Origin: an uncultured Lachnospiraceae bacterium
GTDB lineage: Bacteria; Bacillota; Clostridia; Lachnospirales; Lachnospiraceae
Direction of reading: 5' to 3'
Length of the DNA stretch: 64,000 nt
NCBI GenBank assembly: GCA_910586705.1
Contig: CAJUJK010000002.1
Coordinates: forward strand, 1-64,000
The number at the start of each line of letters is the position of its first letter. Within the stretch, counting starts at the first letter, position 1. The notes beneath the pieces are model-generated. The model had not been told where the DNA came from and did no database searches. It worked only from the letters and a program-made list of their open reading frames with translations. The position numbers were made by a program, and so were the translations under genes. Of this stretch, positions 25,549 through 34,614 are shown one piece after another.

Positions 25549-26385
25549 CTAACTTTCTACCGACAACGCTTCCATCACACTCACGCCCAGAAGCTTCCAC
25601 AACGCCAGGCTGTTGCCCGCCAGATAGCAGATGCCCACCAGTCCGCCTGCGAGCGCGGAGTTTCCCCCGTAATTGCCCTGTATCAGCACGGAGAGCACGC
25701 TTCCCGCCACAACGCCTGTGATGACCAGCGTAAGCTGATCCACAAAAAATACCCGGAAACACTTGCGCCTGTTCAGTCCGATGGAGCGAAGCAGAGCCAT
25801 CTCGTTTTTCCTGCTCTGCAAAAGCAGGAGCGTGACCAGATATCCCACCCCCACAATCAACAGGAGCAAAAAGGGGAAAAACGCGCGCACCGTGTCAATC
25901 ACCTGCCGCAGATGCTCCGCCGTTCTGATAAAAGCCGCGTCATTCACATGCAAAGCCACACCGTTTAGGGAATTGTTTGGGACAGTGGGCGCGGCACTTC
26001 TGAATCCCAAATCTTTCATCTCCTGTTTAAACGCATTCATGCACAGGGCATCCGACAGTACAAAGGATGCCGAACTTGCAAAAAAGGGAATCCCCTCCTC
26101 GGCATAGCTTGCTCTGACCGCATGAAAGGGGACGATCACATCCGGCGGCACCACGAACCGCTCGTCCCACTTTCCCATTTTTTCGCCCTGCATCAGTTCC
26201 AAAAGGCTCACGCCCAGACACGCCGCAAGCGGTTCCAGTATTTTGATGTCGGGAAATCCCGCGCCGTTCTCCCACTTGGAAACCGCCTTGTCGGAGACAT
26301 GGATCTTTTCTGCAAGCTGCTTCTGGGTCATTCCCTTTGCCTGTCTGGATTCCCGTATAAATCTGCCGAATTTGATATTGTCCAT
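25549..26385 (-). CDS. Fusion of XRE helix-turn-helix to the C-terminal part of an FtsX-type permease
   Basis: 278 residues from the ATG at 26385 (GGAGG 5 bases upstream). Residues 6-66 are an XRE/Cro domain (GMTQKQLAEKIHVSDKAVSK, KWENGAGFPD). Residues 72-278 look like the last third of an FtsX permease: end of an extracytoplasmic domain, helix 169-189, cytoplasmic loop RKNEMALLRSIGLNRRKC, helices 213-235 and about 244-264. The permease N-terminus with its first helix is missing. It is the first gene of the operon, 31 bases before the ATPase. An ancestral regulator gene and permease gene were probably joined by deletion. Whether the product works is open. Confidence 0.8.
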   Translation of the reverse strand: MDNIKFGRFIRESRQAKGMTQKQLAEKIHVSDKAVSKWENGAGFPDIKILEPLAACLGVSLLELMQGEKMGKWDERFVVPPDVIVPFHAVRASYAEEGIPFFASSASFVLSDALCMNAFKQEMKDLGFRSAAPTVPNNSLNGVALHVNDAAFIRTAEHLRQVIDTVRAFFPFLLLLIVGVGYLVTLLLLQSRKNEMALLRSIGLNRRKCFRVFFVDQLTLVITGVVAGSVLSVLIQGNYGGNSALAGGLVGICYLAGNSLALWKLLGVSVMEALSVES

Positions 26386-26430
26386 ACCAACCTCCATGTG
26401 TCTGTACTTTCTTTTATACGCCATCCATAT

Positions 26431-26460
26431 AAAAAGAGCAATCTACGAATGGTAGACTGC
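26431..26460 (-). terminator. Intrinsic terminator of pdxR
   Basis: On the minus strand GCAGTCTAC pairs with GTAGATTGC across the loop CATTC, followed by TCTTTTT. It begins 23 bases after the pdxR stop. Confidence 0.85.
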
Positions 26461-26482
26461 CCTTCCAACTGCATCTTATCCC

Positions 26483-27880
26483 TCATTCCGCCAGTATTTC
26501 ATAAAACACATCACATACTTCCCCCGCCTTTTCGATATCCGCATTGGAATAGTTGATGATAAAACAGTGTTTCATTTCGCTTGGTGTGAAAAAGTATTCC
26601 GACAGTGCGTTTACCCGTATTCCCCTTTCCCCCAATGAACGGACGATCTCTTTGTCCGCCTTGTCTGTTCTGATCCGAATGAGAAAATGCAGCCCGGAAT
26701 CGTTCTCGATGATCTCGCACGCCTCGTTCAGTCTGCTCTTCCTGATCGTCTCGATCATCATCTTTCTCTGCCTGCTGTAGTACAGACGCATACGGTTGAT
26801 ATGCTTCTCAAAATATCCCTGCCTTATAAAGGCGGCGAGGGTATACTGCTCAAAATTGGAAACCGTGCAGGCATAGAAAGACAGTTCCCGGTAAAAACGG
26901 TTGATGAGATGAACCGGCAGAACCATATAGCTGATACGGATGGTGGGCGTCAACGATTTGGAAAACGTGTTCATATAAATTACCTTCTCGCAGGCGTCCA
27001 TACTGAACAGGGTCGGTATCGGCCTGCCGTTTAGCCGGAACTCACTGTCATAATCGTCCTCGATGATATAACGCCCCTCCCTCTCATTTGCCCATGCCAG
27101 AATTTCATAGCGCCTGCCGGCGGGCATGGTAATCCCCGTGGGAAAATGGTGGTTCGGGCTGATGTGCGCGATATCCGCCCCTGTGGCGCGCAGCCCCTCA
27201 AAGGTCATTCCCATTTCATCCATATCCGCGTACTTGCAGGATATGTGATACTGTCTGTACACCTGTACGATCTTCCGATAGCCCGGATTTTCCACACAGT
27301 AGTTTTTCTCGTTTCCTAAGAGCTGCACAATCAGCCCGTACAGATATTCTGTCCCCGCACCGATTACGATCTGGTCTGGATCCACGAGCATACCCCGGAA
27401 AGATTTCAGATGTTCCGCGATTGCCTCCCGCAGCTCTCTGATACCGCCAGCCGGGGACGTCTCCATCAGCTCTCCGCTCTTGTCGGAAATGATGCCCCGG
27501 AGAACCTTCGCCCAGATGGAGAAGGGAAACAGCTCCGGATTTATTCTGTTGTCGGATAAATCCGCCGCATAAGCCCGCTTTTTCTCCGGGATGTTTATGT
27601 TCAGGGAAAGACTGCTCTCCCGCTGTACCTTTTTCATCCCCTCCAGCTTTGCCACATAATACCCTTTCTGTGGAATCGTGTATATGTACCCTTCGCTGAT
27701 CAACTGGTCATACGCATTCTGTATGGTAATGGTACTAATGCCATTGTTTTTGGCGAAGGCTCTCTTGGACGGCAGCTTCTCCCCCTGCCGCAGATTTCCG
27801 TCCATAATATCCTCTTTTATGCACTGATAGATGTATTCGTACAAAGGGCCCTGCGCCTTGTCAAAATTATAAGTCAGCAT
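26483..27880 (-). CDS. pdxR: PdxR-type MocR/GntR regulator with aminotransferase-like domain
   Basis: 465 residues. N-terminal GntR winged helix (about 10-75; GEKLPSKRAFAKNNGISTIT, AYDQLISEGYIY) and a type I aminotransferase-like domain (about 110-460), with the PLP-binding lysine expected in YMNTFSKSLTPTIRISYMVL. MocR proteins sense PLP; the subgroup next to pdxST is called PdxR and activates de novo PLP synthesis when PLP is scarce and represses itself. The gene is divergent from pdxS with 159 bases between them, which strongly supports this assignment. Confidence 0.92.
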   Translation of the reverse strand: MLTYNFDKAQGPLYEYIYQCIKEDIMDGNLRQGEKLPSKRAFAKNNGISTITIQNAYDQLISEGYIYTIPQKGYYVAKLEGMKKVQRESSLSLNINIPEKKRAYAADLSDNRINPELFPFSIWAKVLRGIISDKSGELMETSPAGGIRELREAIAEHLKSFRGMLVDPDQIVIGAGTEYLYGLIVQLLGNEKNYCVENPGYRKIVQVYRQYHISCKYADMDEMGMTFEGLRATGADIAHISPNHHFPTGITMPAGRRYEILAWANEREGRYIIEDDYDSEFRLNGRPIPTLFSMDACEKVIYMNTFSKSLTPTIRISYMVLPVHLINRFYRELSFYACTVSNFEQYTLAAFIRQGYFEKHINRMRLYYSRQRKMMIETIRKSRLNEACEIIENDSGLHFLIRIRTDKADKEIVRSLGERGIRVNALSEYFFTPSEMKHCFIINYSNADIEKAGEVCDVFYEILAE

Positions 27881-27943
27881 CCGCTTTTTCTCCCGTATGG
27901 CATTTAATTTAATTTCATTTTGACTATTTTTGTATAACCAGAT

Positions 27944-27967
27944 TTACTGTAACATAGTTACCAGTAA
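27944..27967. promoter_or_regulatory. Candidate PdxR operator in pdxR-pdxS intergenic region
   Basis: TTACTGTAAC at 27944-27953 is mirrored by GTTACCAGTAA at 27957-27967, an imperfect palindrome of 24 bases (TTACTG(G)TAAC arms). A weak pdxS promoter, TTGACT at 27920-27925 with TTTACT at 27943-27948 (17-base spacer), would overlap it. Position between the divergent regulator and its target makes it the best operator candidate. Confidence 0.5.
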
Positions 27968-28039
27968 AATGCAAACAAAAGGATGCTGACAGGATTCTTC
28001 TGTCTGCGTCCCGGCAAAAGTTTTGAATTGGAGGTAACT

Positions 28040-28915
28040 ATGGAACAGACACAATATGAACTGAACAAAGGGCTGGCACAGATGTTAAAGGGCGGCGTCA
28101 TCATGGATGTCACCACCCCGGAACAGGCAAAAATCGCGGAGGAAGCCGGCGCCTGCGCCGTCATGGCATTGGAGCGGATTCCGGCAGATATCCGGGCAGC
28201 CGGCGGCGTATCCCGCATGAGCGACCCCAAAATGATAAAAGGCATACAAAACGCCGTCAGCATTCCCGTCATGGCAAAGTGCCGGATCGGGCATTTTGTG
28301 GAGGCGCAGGTACTGCAGGCGATCGAGATCGACTATATCGACGAGTCGGAAGTTTTATCTCCCGCGGACGACGTTTACCACATTGACAAGACGGAATTTA
28401 AAGTTCCATTCGTCTGCGGCGCAAGGGATCTGGGAGAGGCGCTCAGAAGAATAAGCGAGGGTGCCGCCATGATCCGCACGAAGGGCGAGCCGGGAACCGG
28501 GGATGTGGTGCAGGCAGTCCGGCACATGCGCAAAATGAATGCCCAGATCAGACAGCTCGGCGCCATGAAAAAGGACGAATTATATGAGGCGGCAAAACAG
28601 CTGCAGGTTCCCTATGAACTGGCATCCTATGTCCATGAAAACGGGAAACTCCCCGTCGTAAATTTTGCCGCAGGCGGCGTCGCGACACCGGCGGACGCTG
28701 CGCTGATGATGCAGCTCGGCGCGGAGGGAGTCTTCGTGGGTTCGGGTATCTTTAAATCCGGCAATCCGGCGAAACGTGCCGCAGCCATCGTACAAGCTGT
28801 CACCAACTACACGGATGCCGCGCTGATCGCAAGTCTTTCCGAAGATTTGGGAGAAGCTATGGTGGGGATTAATCCGGAAGAAATCAAACTGATTATGGAA
28901 GAACGCGGACAATAA
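28040..28915 (+). CDS. pdxS: Pyridoxal 5'-phosphate synthase lyase subunit PdxS
   Basis: 291 residues, the family norm, from the ATG at 28040 (TTGGAGG upstream). PdxS builds PLP from ribose 5-phosphate, glyceraldehyde 3-phosphate and ammonia in the cytoplasm. Conserved blocks: LKGGVIMDVTTPEQAKIAEE, AVMALERIPADIRAAGGV, IPVMAKCRIGHFVEAQ, YIDESEVLSPAD and NFAAGGVATPADAALMMQLG, including the two active-site lysines. Followed 17 bases later by pdxT, its glutaminase partner; together they form the 12+12 complex. Confidence 0.97.
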   Translation: MEQTQYELNKGLAQMLKGGVIMDVTTPEQAKIAEEAGACAVMALERIPADIRAAGGVSRMSDPKMIKGIQNAVSIPVMAKCRIGHFVEAQVLQAIEIDYIDESEVLSPADDVYHIDKTEFKVPFVCGARDLGEALRRISEGAAMIRTKGEPGTGDVVQAVRHMRKMNAQIRQLGAMKKDELYEAAKQLQVPYELASYVHENGKLPVVNFAAGGVATPADAALMMQLGAEGVFVGSGIFKSGNPAKRAAAIVQAVTNYTDAALIASLSEDLGEAMVGINPEEIKLIMEERGQ

Positions 28916-28932
28916 CATGGAGGGAATTTCGG

Positions 28933-29532
28933 ATGAGAAGTATAAATATCGGCGTGCTCGCCCTGCAGGGCGCGTTTATAGAACATGAACGTATGCTTAC
29001 AGACCTTGGGGCTGTCTGCACGGAAATCCGGCAGCCATCTGACTTGACCGGGCTCGACGGCATCATCCTGCCCGGCGGGGAAAGCACCGTGCAGGGACAG
29101 CTTCTGCACAAATCCCGGCTGTTTATGCCTTTGCGGAAGCTGATTTCGGACGGGCTACCCACGCTTGGCACCTGCGCCGGGCTGATCCTTATGGCTCAGG
29201 AAATCAATAATTCCACCACAGACAGTACCGCGCAGAATAAGACAGCCCCCGTCGCCCATCTGGGAACGCTGCCGGTCACCGTCAGGCGAAACGCCTACGG
29301 CAGACAGCTATCCAGCTTTGTCACCGAGCAGCCGGTAGCGGGAGTCAGGAACTACCCTATGATTTTTATCCGCGCACCCTACATTGAGCGCGCGGATGAA
29401 AACGTGGAGATTCTGGCAAAAGTGGACGGCAATATCGTCGCCGTAAAATACAGGAACCAGATCGGACTTTCCTTCCACCCGGAGCTGTCCGAAAATACTA
29501 AAATCCACGAGTGGTTTTTGACCATTGCCTGA
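28933..29532 (+). CDS. pdxT: Pyridoxal 5'-phosphate synthase glutaminase subunit PdxT
   Basis: 199 residues, class I glutamine amidotransferase. Key motifs: IGVLALQGAFIEHERML at the start, LPGGESTVQGQL, nucleophile Cys in LGTCAGLILMA, and the His-Glu pair in LSFHPELSENTKIHEW. It releases ammonia from glutamine and channels it to PdxS. Same operon as pdxS, with GGAGG about 11 bases before the ATG. The insert around 90-100 (NNSTTDSTAQNKTAPV) is slightly longer than in Bacillus PdxT. Confidence 0.96.
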   Translation: MRSINIGVLALQGAFIEHERMLTDLGAVCTEIRQPSDLTGLDGIILPGGESTVQGQLLHKSRLFMPLRKLISDGLPTLGTCAGLILMAQEINNSTTDSTAQNKTAPVAHLGTLPVTVRRNAYGRQLSSFVTEQPVAGVRNYPMIFIRAPYIERADENVEILAKVDGNIVAVKYRNQIGLSFHPELSENTKIHEWFLTIA

Positions 29533-29541
29533 AAACAACAT

Positions 29542-31845
29542 TTACACAGAAGCCGCGATCAGCTCCATGTTACCCTGCAGTTCCACCTCGCCGTAGCCGC
29601 AGGGCAGGATAAAGTGGTCGCCCTTCTGTATCATCTGTCCATTTATCAGTCCTTCTCCCGCCGTCACGCTCATAATCAGGAACGGGTGCTCCTGAGAAAA
29701 GGACATGTGATTTTCCACATCCATCTTCCACACTTTATAATAGGGACAGGAAATCAACAGGTTCCTCTGGTCTTTCGGCAGATCTGCCGCCTCCTTGACA
29801 CACGCTGCGGCGGGCTTTGCGGGAACCGTGATCACGTCGATGCTCTGCTCCACATGAAGCTGTCTCGGTTTCCCGTCGGTCAGCCTGTCATAGTCGTAAA
29901 CCCGGTATGTAATGTCCGAATTCTGCTGGGTTTCCAGAAGCATGATGCCGCCCTTGATGGCGTGCACCGTGCCCGGGTCAATCTGGATGAAGTCGCCCTT
30001 TTTCACGGGAAGCTCTCTGATAAACTCTCCCCATCTGCCCTCTTTTATCATCGCCGCAAGTTCTTCCTTGTCCTTTGCGTTATGGCCGATCACAAGGGTG
30101 GAATCCGCCTCACAGTCGAGAATATACCAGCACTCCGTCTTGCCCAGAGACCCGTTTTCGTGCACACCCGCATAAGCGTCGTCGGGATGCACCTGAATGC
30201 TTAAGTCCGTCTTTGCGTCGATAATCTTTGTGAGAAGCGGGAAACGGTCGAGGCTTAAGTTCCCGAAAAGTTCCGGCTCCTCCTTCCAGAGCTGGGACAG
30301 CGTTTTCCCCGCATAGATGCCTTCCTTTACCGTACAGTCCCCGTTCGGGTGGGCGCTCACCGCCCAGCATTCCCCCGTGCCTTCTCCCGGAATCTCATAA
30401 TGCCACTCCGTTCCCAGACGCTCGCCGCCCCAGATCATCTGCTTGAACACAGGATTTAAAAATAAAATCGGTTTTTCTTTCTGATTCACAGACAATACCT
30501 CCCCGTTTGTCTCCATCACTTTCTGATACCAGTACGCGGAATCTTTGGCAATCCGTTTCTGGGTCTGGAAATCCACATAGACCAGACCGAACCGCTCCGA
30601 ATACCCTTTGCTCCACTCAAAATTATCTAAAAAGGTCCACTCAAAATACCCTCTCACATCCACGCCGTCATCCGCCGCACACTGGAGCGCGGACAGGTAT
30701 TTGTCCAGAAAGGTGATGCGGTTGGGATCGTGCACCCTGCCGTCCCGGGACACAATATCATGGCAGGACATGCCGTTCTCCGTAATATACAGAGGCATTT
30801 GATACCTCTCATACAGAAATTTCACACCCCAGTACAGACATTCCGGCGTCACCGGCCACCCAGCCGCCGTCTTTGGGAATCCTGCCGGTCTGCCCACAAA
30901 CTCAGGCTCCCCGTCCGCGCCGGCACGCACCATATAGCCATTATAAATATTCTGCCCCATAAAATCCAGAGGCTGAGCGATCAGTTCCATGTCCTCCTGC
31001 GTAATCTCCGGCAGATACTCTTTGAATTTTTCCAGTCCTTCCTCCGGATAGTGTCCCAGAAACACAGGATCGGAAAACCACGCCACATTCCATGTCCAGT
31101 TGTCCATCGGATTGTAGAAAGAAAAGAGCACCCTTCTCGCCGCCTCAATGTCCGCCGGGGCGTTGCTCGCCGGATATGCCATCCCGCATGTGGGCGCGTA
31201 GCCGATCAAAATGGGCTGCTTTGCGTACTTTCGCAGATTGATGACAGCCTGCCCGTGGGCGCGCAGCGCATTGTGGGTGATCTGAAAGGTCTCTTTTGCA
31301 GAGAGCTTCTGCCCCGGCGCATGGACGCCCTGCAGATGCCCCAGCCCCACAAAGCACTGTGGCTCATTGAGTGTGATAAAATATTCGCAGATGTCGGAGA
31401 AGTTCTCCGCCACCACCTTGGCGTACTCGCCAAACCACCCGATGCTCTCCTCATTCATCCAGCCGCCCCTGTCCTGCAATGCCTGCGGCAGCTCCCAGTG
31501 ATACATCGTGATATAAGGCGTGATGCCGTTCTTTTTCATCTCCAGAATCATGTCCCGGTACAGCGCGATGCCCTTTTCGTTCACGCGCCCCGTACCCTCA
31601 GGCAGGATCCTCGCCCAGTTTAAGGAAAAGCGGTATGCCTTCACGCCCAGCAGACGCATCAGCTTATAGTCGTCCTGATAGCGGTGCATATGGTCGCAGG
31701 AGACATAGGCATCCGTGTGGTCCTCAATGCCGCCCTCCTCCGTGAATGTGTCCCAGATCATTTTGCCCGCGCCGTCCGCCGGGTCTTTTCCCTCCACCTG
31801 ATAGGCGCTGCTCGCAACGCCCCACACAAAATCTTCTCTGAACAT
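29542..31845 (-). CDS. Fusion of GH1 beta-glucosidase and class I mannose-6-phosphate isomerase
   Basis: 767 residues in one uninterrupted frame. Residues 1-448 are a glycoside hydrolase family 1 domain (acid/base Glu161 in TLNEPQ, nucleophile Glu356 in YITENGM, sugar-site FEWTFLDNFEWSKGY). Residues about 457-767 are a class I phosphomannose isomerase with its zinc ligands: Gln551 and His553 in SIQVHPDD, Glu571 in KTECWYIL, His629 in DPGTVHAIKGG. GH1 splits beta-glucosides, beta-mannosides or 6-phospho-beta-glycosides; ManA converts mannose 6-phosphate to fructose 6-phosphate. Encoded 25 bases after an SGNH esterase. Both halves look catalytically complete, so a two-step enzyme for mannose-containing beta-glycosides is possible. 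A frameshift or assembly error joining two genes should be excluded. Confidence 0.9.
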   Translation of the reverse strand: MFREDFVWGVASSAYQVEGKDPADGAGKMIWDTFTEEGGIEDHTDAYVSCDHMHRYQDDYKLMRLLGVKAYRFSLNWARILPEGTGRVNEKGIALYRDMILEMKKNGITPYITMYHWELPQALQDRGGWMNEESIGWFGEYAKVVAENFSDICEYFITLNEPQCFVGLGHLQGVHAPGQKLSAKETFQITHNALRAHGQAVINLRKYAKQPILIGYAPTCGMAYPASNAPADIEAARRVLFSFYNPMDNWTWNVAWFSDPVFLGHYPEEGLEKFKEYLPEITQEDMELIAQPLDFMGQNIYNGYMVRAGADGEPEFVGRPAGFPKTAAGWPVTPECLYWGVKFLYERYQMPLYITENGMSCHDIVSRDGRVHDPNRITFLDKYLSALQCAADDGVDVRGYFEWTFLDNFEWSKGYSERFGLVYVDFQTQKRIAKDSAYWYQKVMETNGEVLSVNQKEKPILFLNPVFKQMIWGGERLGTEWHYEIPGEGTGECWAVSAHPNGDCTVKEGIYAGKTLSQLWKEEPELFGNLSLDRFPLLTKIIDAKTDLSIQVHPDDAYAGVHENGSLGKTECWYILDCEADSTLVIGHNAKDKEELAAMIKEGRWGEFIRELPVKKGDFIQIDPGTVHAIKGGIMLLETQQNSDITYRVYDYDRLTDGKPRQLHVEQSIDVITVPAKPAAACVKEAADLPKDQRNLLISCPYYKVWKMDVENHMSFSQEHPFLIMSVTAGEGLINGQMIQKGDHFILPCGYGEVELQGNMELIAASV

Positions 31846-31870
31846 ATATGTACTCTCCTTTTCGCGTTTT

Positions 31871-32980
31871 TCACGCTGTGATCAATGATACCAGATAAAA
31901 CGGCGCTGCATCCTCCGCGTGTGTCTGCGTCAGCCGTATTTCCACCCGGTGTACGCCGGGCAAACCGTGATGTGCCAGCGTGTCAATATGCAGGCTGTCA
32001 CCCCAGTCCTCCTCAAAATTGGCGTCCAGTGTAACCGCGTTTTCTTCATCCCCGTCTACCACCGCGACCGCCACAGGCGCGGGATGTTTCACCGACTTGC
32101 GGTACTGCACGGCGATCTCCGTCCCTTCCACCTCAAAACAGATTTTCGCCCCCTGCTCCGAAGCTGTCCAGCCGCCGCGGAACATATCATTCACATATTT
32201 TTTCAGCGTGTTGTCTGCTGAGAATCTGTCGCAGACCGGACTGCTGTTGTGATTCTGGAACCGACCTGCCTTTTCATAGGCATTTTCCGTCAGTGACTCC
32301 GGCATGGGAAACGGCTCCTCCGCCTCCTCTCTCTGTGCATAGATCTGGTCCAGACAGTCTGTAATGACCTCCGCCAGCAGGGCGTGCCCCTCCGAATTGG
32401 GATGCAGATCGTCCGGGGTAAGCTCCCGCCTGTCGATCGCGCCCGCCTCCACCTGCGCATAGATGGACGGTTTCATGCTGACACTGGGCAGATGATAGTG
32501 GGATCCGATTTCCCGGTGTTTCTCCTCGGCGCTGACACCTGTGTCATAAAACATGTTATGTACCAGTAAAACTGCCGGCGCGAACGCGTTTCCGTACACC
32601 TTCCGCACCAGTCCCTCATAGGTTTCCCGGTAAAAATCCGTGTTGTCATCATTCACCGAAAATTCTATGATCACAAAGTCCGGCTTGAAGGCGAGCACAT
32701 CCTCATCCACTCTCGCCACGCCAAACTGCGACGTGGTACCGCCCACCCCCGCATTCACGTAGGTAAACGCCGTCTTGGGGAACCGCCTCACGAACCAGTC
32801 GTATACCAGATAGGCATAACAGTTCGTATACTGTGAGGAGACAGACCCCTGCGTGATGGAACCGCCGAGAAACGCCAGCGTCATGCGGTCGCCCTGTTCT
32901 GCCCTCCTCATCAGATGTTTCATACGATAGAGATTTCCTCTGTTTACAAAACCCTTTTCTGTGCGTATTTCATATCCCAT
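31871..32980 (-). CDS. SGNH/GDSL family hydrolase, probable carbohydrate esterase
   Basis: 369 residues. Catalytic blocks: nucleophile Ser in FLGGSITQGS (about 39-48), Gly in NAGVGGTTSQ, Asn in IEFSVNDDN, and Asp-His in DDLHPNSEGH. The last 120 residues form a beta-rich accessory domain. No signal peptide, so it acts in the cytoplasm, probably deacetylating imported oligosaccharides. It precedes the GH1-ManA fusion on the same strand with a 25-base gap, and a consensus-like promoter lies upstream, so the two form a sugar-processing operon. Confidence 0.87.
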   Translation of the reverse strand: MGYEIRTEKGFVNRGNLYRMKHLMRRAEQGDRMTLAFLGGSITQGSVSSQYTNCYAYLVYDWFVRRFPKTAFTYVNAGVGGTTSQFGVARVDEDVLAFKPDFVIIEFSVNDDNTDFYRETYEGLVRKVYGNAFAPAVLLVHNMFYDTGVSAEEKHREIGSHYHLPSVSMKPSIYAQVEAGAIDRRELTPDDLHPNSEGHALLAEVITDCLDQIYAQREEAEEPFPMPESLTENAYEKAGRFQNHNSSPVCDRFSADNTLKKYVNDMFRGGWTASEQGAKICFEVEGTEIAVQYRKSVKHPAPVAVAVVDGDEENAVTLDANFEEDWGDSLHIDTLAHHGLPGVHRVEIRLTQTHAEDAAPFYLVSLITA

Positions 32981-32993
32981 TTTTTAGTCTCCA

Positions 32994-33003
32994 TTTAGCT
33001 AAA
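32994..33003. promoter_or_regulatory. Candidate operator palindrome before the esterase gene
   Basis: The perfect palindrome TTTAGCTAAA lies between the promoter at 33030 and the ribosome site of the esterase gene. A related TTAAGCTAAAT occurs further upstream near 33150. A sugar-responsive repressor could bind here; no regulator is encoded next to it. Confidence 0.3.
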
Positions 33004-33029
33004 ATTTATTCTTTCAATTCCTGCCATTC

Positions 33030-33058
33030 ATTGTACTATTATGGCGTCTAAATGGCAA
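33030..33058 (-). promoter_or_regulatory. Sigma-A type promoter of the esterase/GH1-ManA operon
   Basis: On the minus strand TTGCCA (33053-33058) and TACAAT (33030-33035) are separated by exactly 17 bases. The start site would be near 33023, giving a leader of about 43 bases. The rest of the 208-base gap (32981-33188) is AT-rich with no gene. Confidence 0.65.
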
Positions 33059-33188
33059 GTGATGCAAAAACTCTTTTATATTTTTATGAATTACGCACAA
33101 TTTCAGATCGCATTTTTTAGTTATTTATCACCTTACATTTACTTACTTTAAGCTAAATATTAAGTTCCCAATATCCTGCAAAACTAAT

Positions 33189-34610
33189 CTACTGCTTTGC
33201 CTCCGGCAGACGCAGGCGAAGCAGCCGCTTCGTCAACTGTCTGAAATTGAAAGGCAGCAGAGGATAGATATAGCTCTTATCCGACAGCGTCTTATTGAAT
33301 ACAATAGATAGCACAAAAAATACAATCGCACCCACATAACCGTAAATGCCAAAGAGCGTTGTCAAAATCAGGTTAATGATACGCATAAACTTCAACGCGT
33401 AACCAAGCTCATAATTCTGCTGGGTGTAGTTGGCGATGGCGACGAACGCCATATACAGCATGACCTCGGAGTTGAACCAGCCGCTGTTGACGGAAAACTC
33501 GCCAAGCACCAGCGCCGCCATCACACTTAAGGGGGTACTTAACATATTCGGCGTATTGACTGCCGCCAGCTTCAATCCGTCGATCGCCAGCTCCAGAATG
33601 AGAAACTGCGCGATCAGCGGAATGTTGGACTCCTCCTGCAGCATAATAAACTGAAAGCTGTCGGGAACCCACTGGGGATTCTCCATCAGAAGCAGAAAGG
33701 TTGGCGTCATAATATAGGTGAGGACCGAAATGATAAACCGGGTCAGGCGCAGGTAGGTTCCCGTAATGGGCGGGAAGTAATAGTCGTCCGCCTCCTCCAC
33801 GATATCAAAGATAGAAGTCGGCACAATCATGGCGGAGGGCGAATTGTCCACCAGTATCACGATATCCCCCTCAAGCACCTGCGCCGCCGCCACATCCGGC
33901 CGCTCCGTAAACTTAAATTTCGGAAAGGGATTGAACCATTTGCGCTGGTAGAGGCACTCCGCCAGACTCTCCTGATTCATGGTCAGCGCATCCACCTTGA
34001 TATTCTGAATGCGCTTCTTCACCTTCTCCAGAAACGCATGATCCACCCGGTTGTCCATATAGCAGAGCACAATATCCGTCTGGGAGCTTTTCCCGGCGTT
34101 CATCATCTCCATGCGAAGCTCTGTGCTTCTGATCCGCCTCCTGATCAGCGCCGTATTGAAAACCACCGTCTCCACAAAGCCGTCCTTGCTGCCGCGCAGC
34201 GTCTTGTCCTTGTCCGGCTCCGAGACGCTTCTGGCGGGATAGGTTCTGGAGTCAATGAGCACACATCTGTCATAGCCGTCAATAAAGAGCGCAAACACAC
34301 CCGACAGGACGTTGTAGATGATATCGTCCCACTTGTCTTTGAGATCCACCTCCACATAGGGCGTCGCCTTCTTCGACATTTCATAGGCGTTCTCCGGCAT
34401 GTTATCCGGCGTCAGACTGATGAAATACTGCAGGATCTTCATCATCAGCTCATCCTTGCAGAAACCGTCGATAAAATAGATACATGCCTGTCTGCCGCCC
34501 ACGTCGATCACGCGGTAGACCACGTCAAAACTCGTATCCGGCTTCATGTGCGCCTTCATGTATGCCATGCTTTCCTGCAGGGAGGTTGTCATCTTTTCCT
34601 TATTTTCCAA
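33189..34610 (-). CDS. GerA/SpoVAF-family spore germination protein
   Basis: 473 residues from a TTG at 34610. A soluble N-terminal domain (about 1-265; ATPYVEVDLKDKWDDIIYNV, LEGDIVILVDNSPSAMIVPT) is followed by about five membrane helices (ITPTFLLL region to FFVLSIVFN), the plan of GerAA-type receptor subunits and of SpoVAF. In spore-formers these sit in the inner spore membrane and act in nutrient-triggered germination and dipicolinate release. No gerAB/gerAC genes follow, which favours SpoVAF or an orphan GerA protein. A sigma-G-like promoter and a stem-loop over the ribosome site lie upstream. Confidence 0.88.
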   Translation of the reverse strand: MENKEKMTTSLQESMAYMKAHMKPDTSFDVVYRVIDVGGRQACIYFIDGFCKDELMMKILQYFISLTPDNMPENAYEMSKKATPYVEVDLKDKWDDIIYNVLSGVFALFIDGYDRCVLIDSRTYPARSVSEPDKDKTLRGSKDGFVETVVFNTALIRRRIRSTELRMEMMNAGKSSQTDIVLCYMDNRVDHAFLEKVKKRIQNIKVDALTMNQESLAECLYQRKWFNPFPKFKFTERPDVAAAQVLEGDIVILVDNSPSAMIVPTSIFDIVEEADDYYFPPITGTYLRLTRFIISVLTYIMTPTFLLLMENPQWVPDSFQFIMLQEESNIPLIAQFLILELAIDGLKLAAVNTPNMLSTPLSVMAALVLGEFSVNSGWFNSEVMLYMAFVAIANYTQQNYELGYALKFMRIINLILTTLFGIYGYVGAIVFFVLSIVFNKTLSDKSYIYPLLPFNFRQLTKRLLRLRLPEAKQ

Positions 34611-34614
34611 CGTA

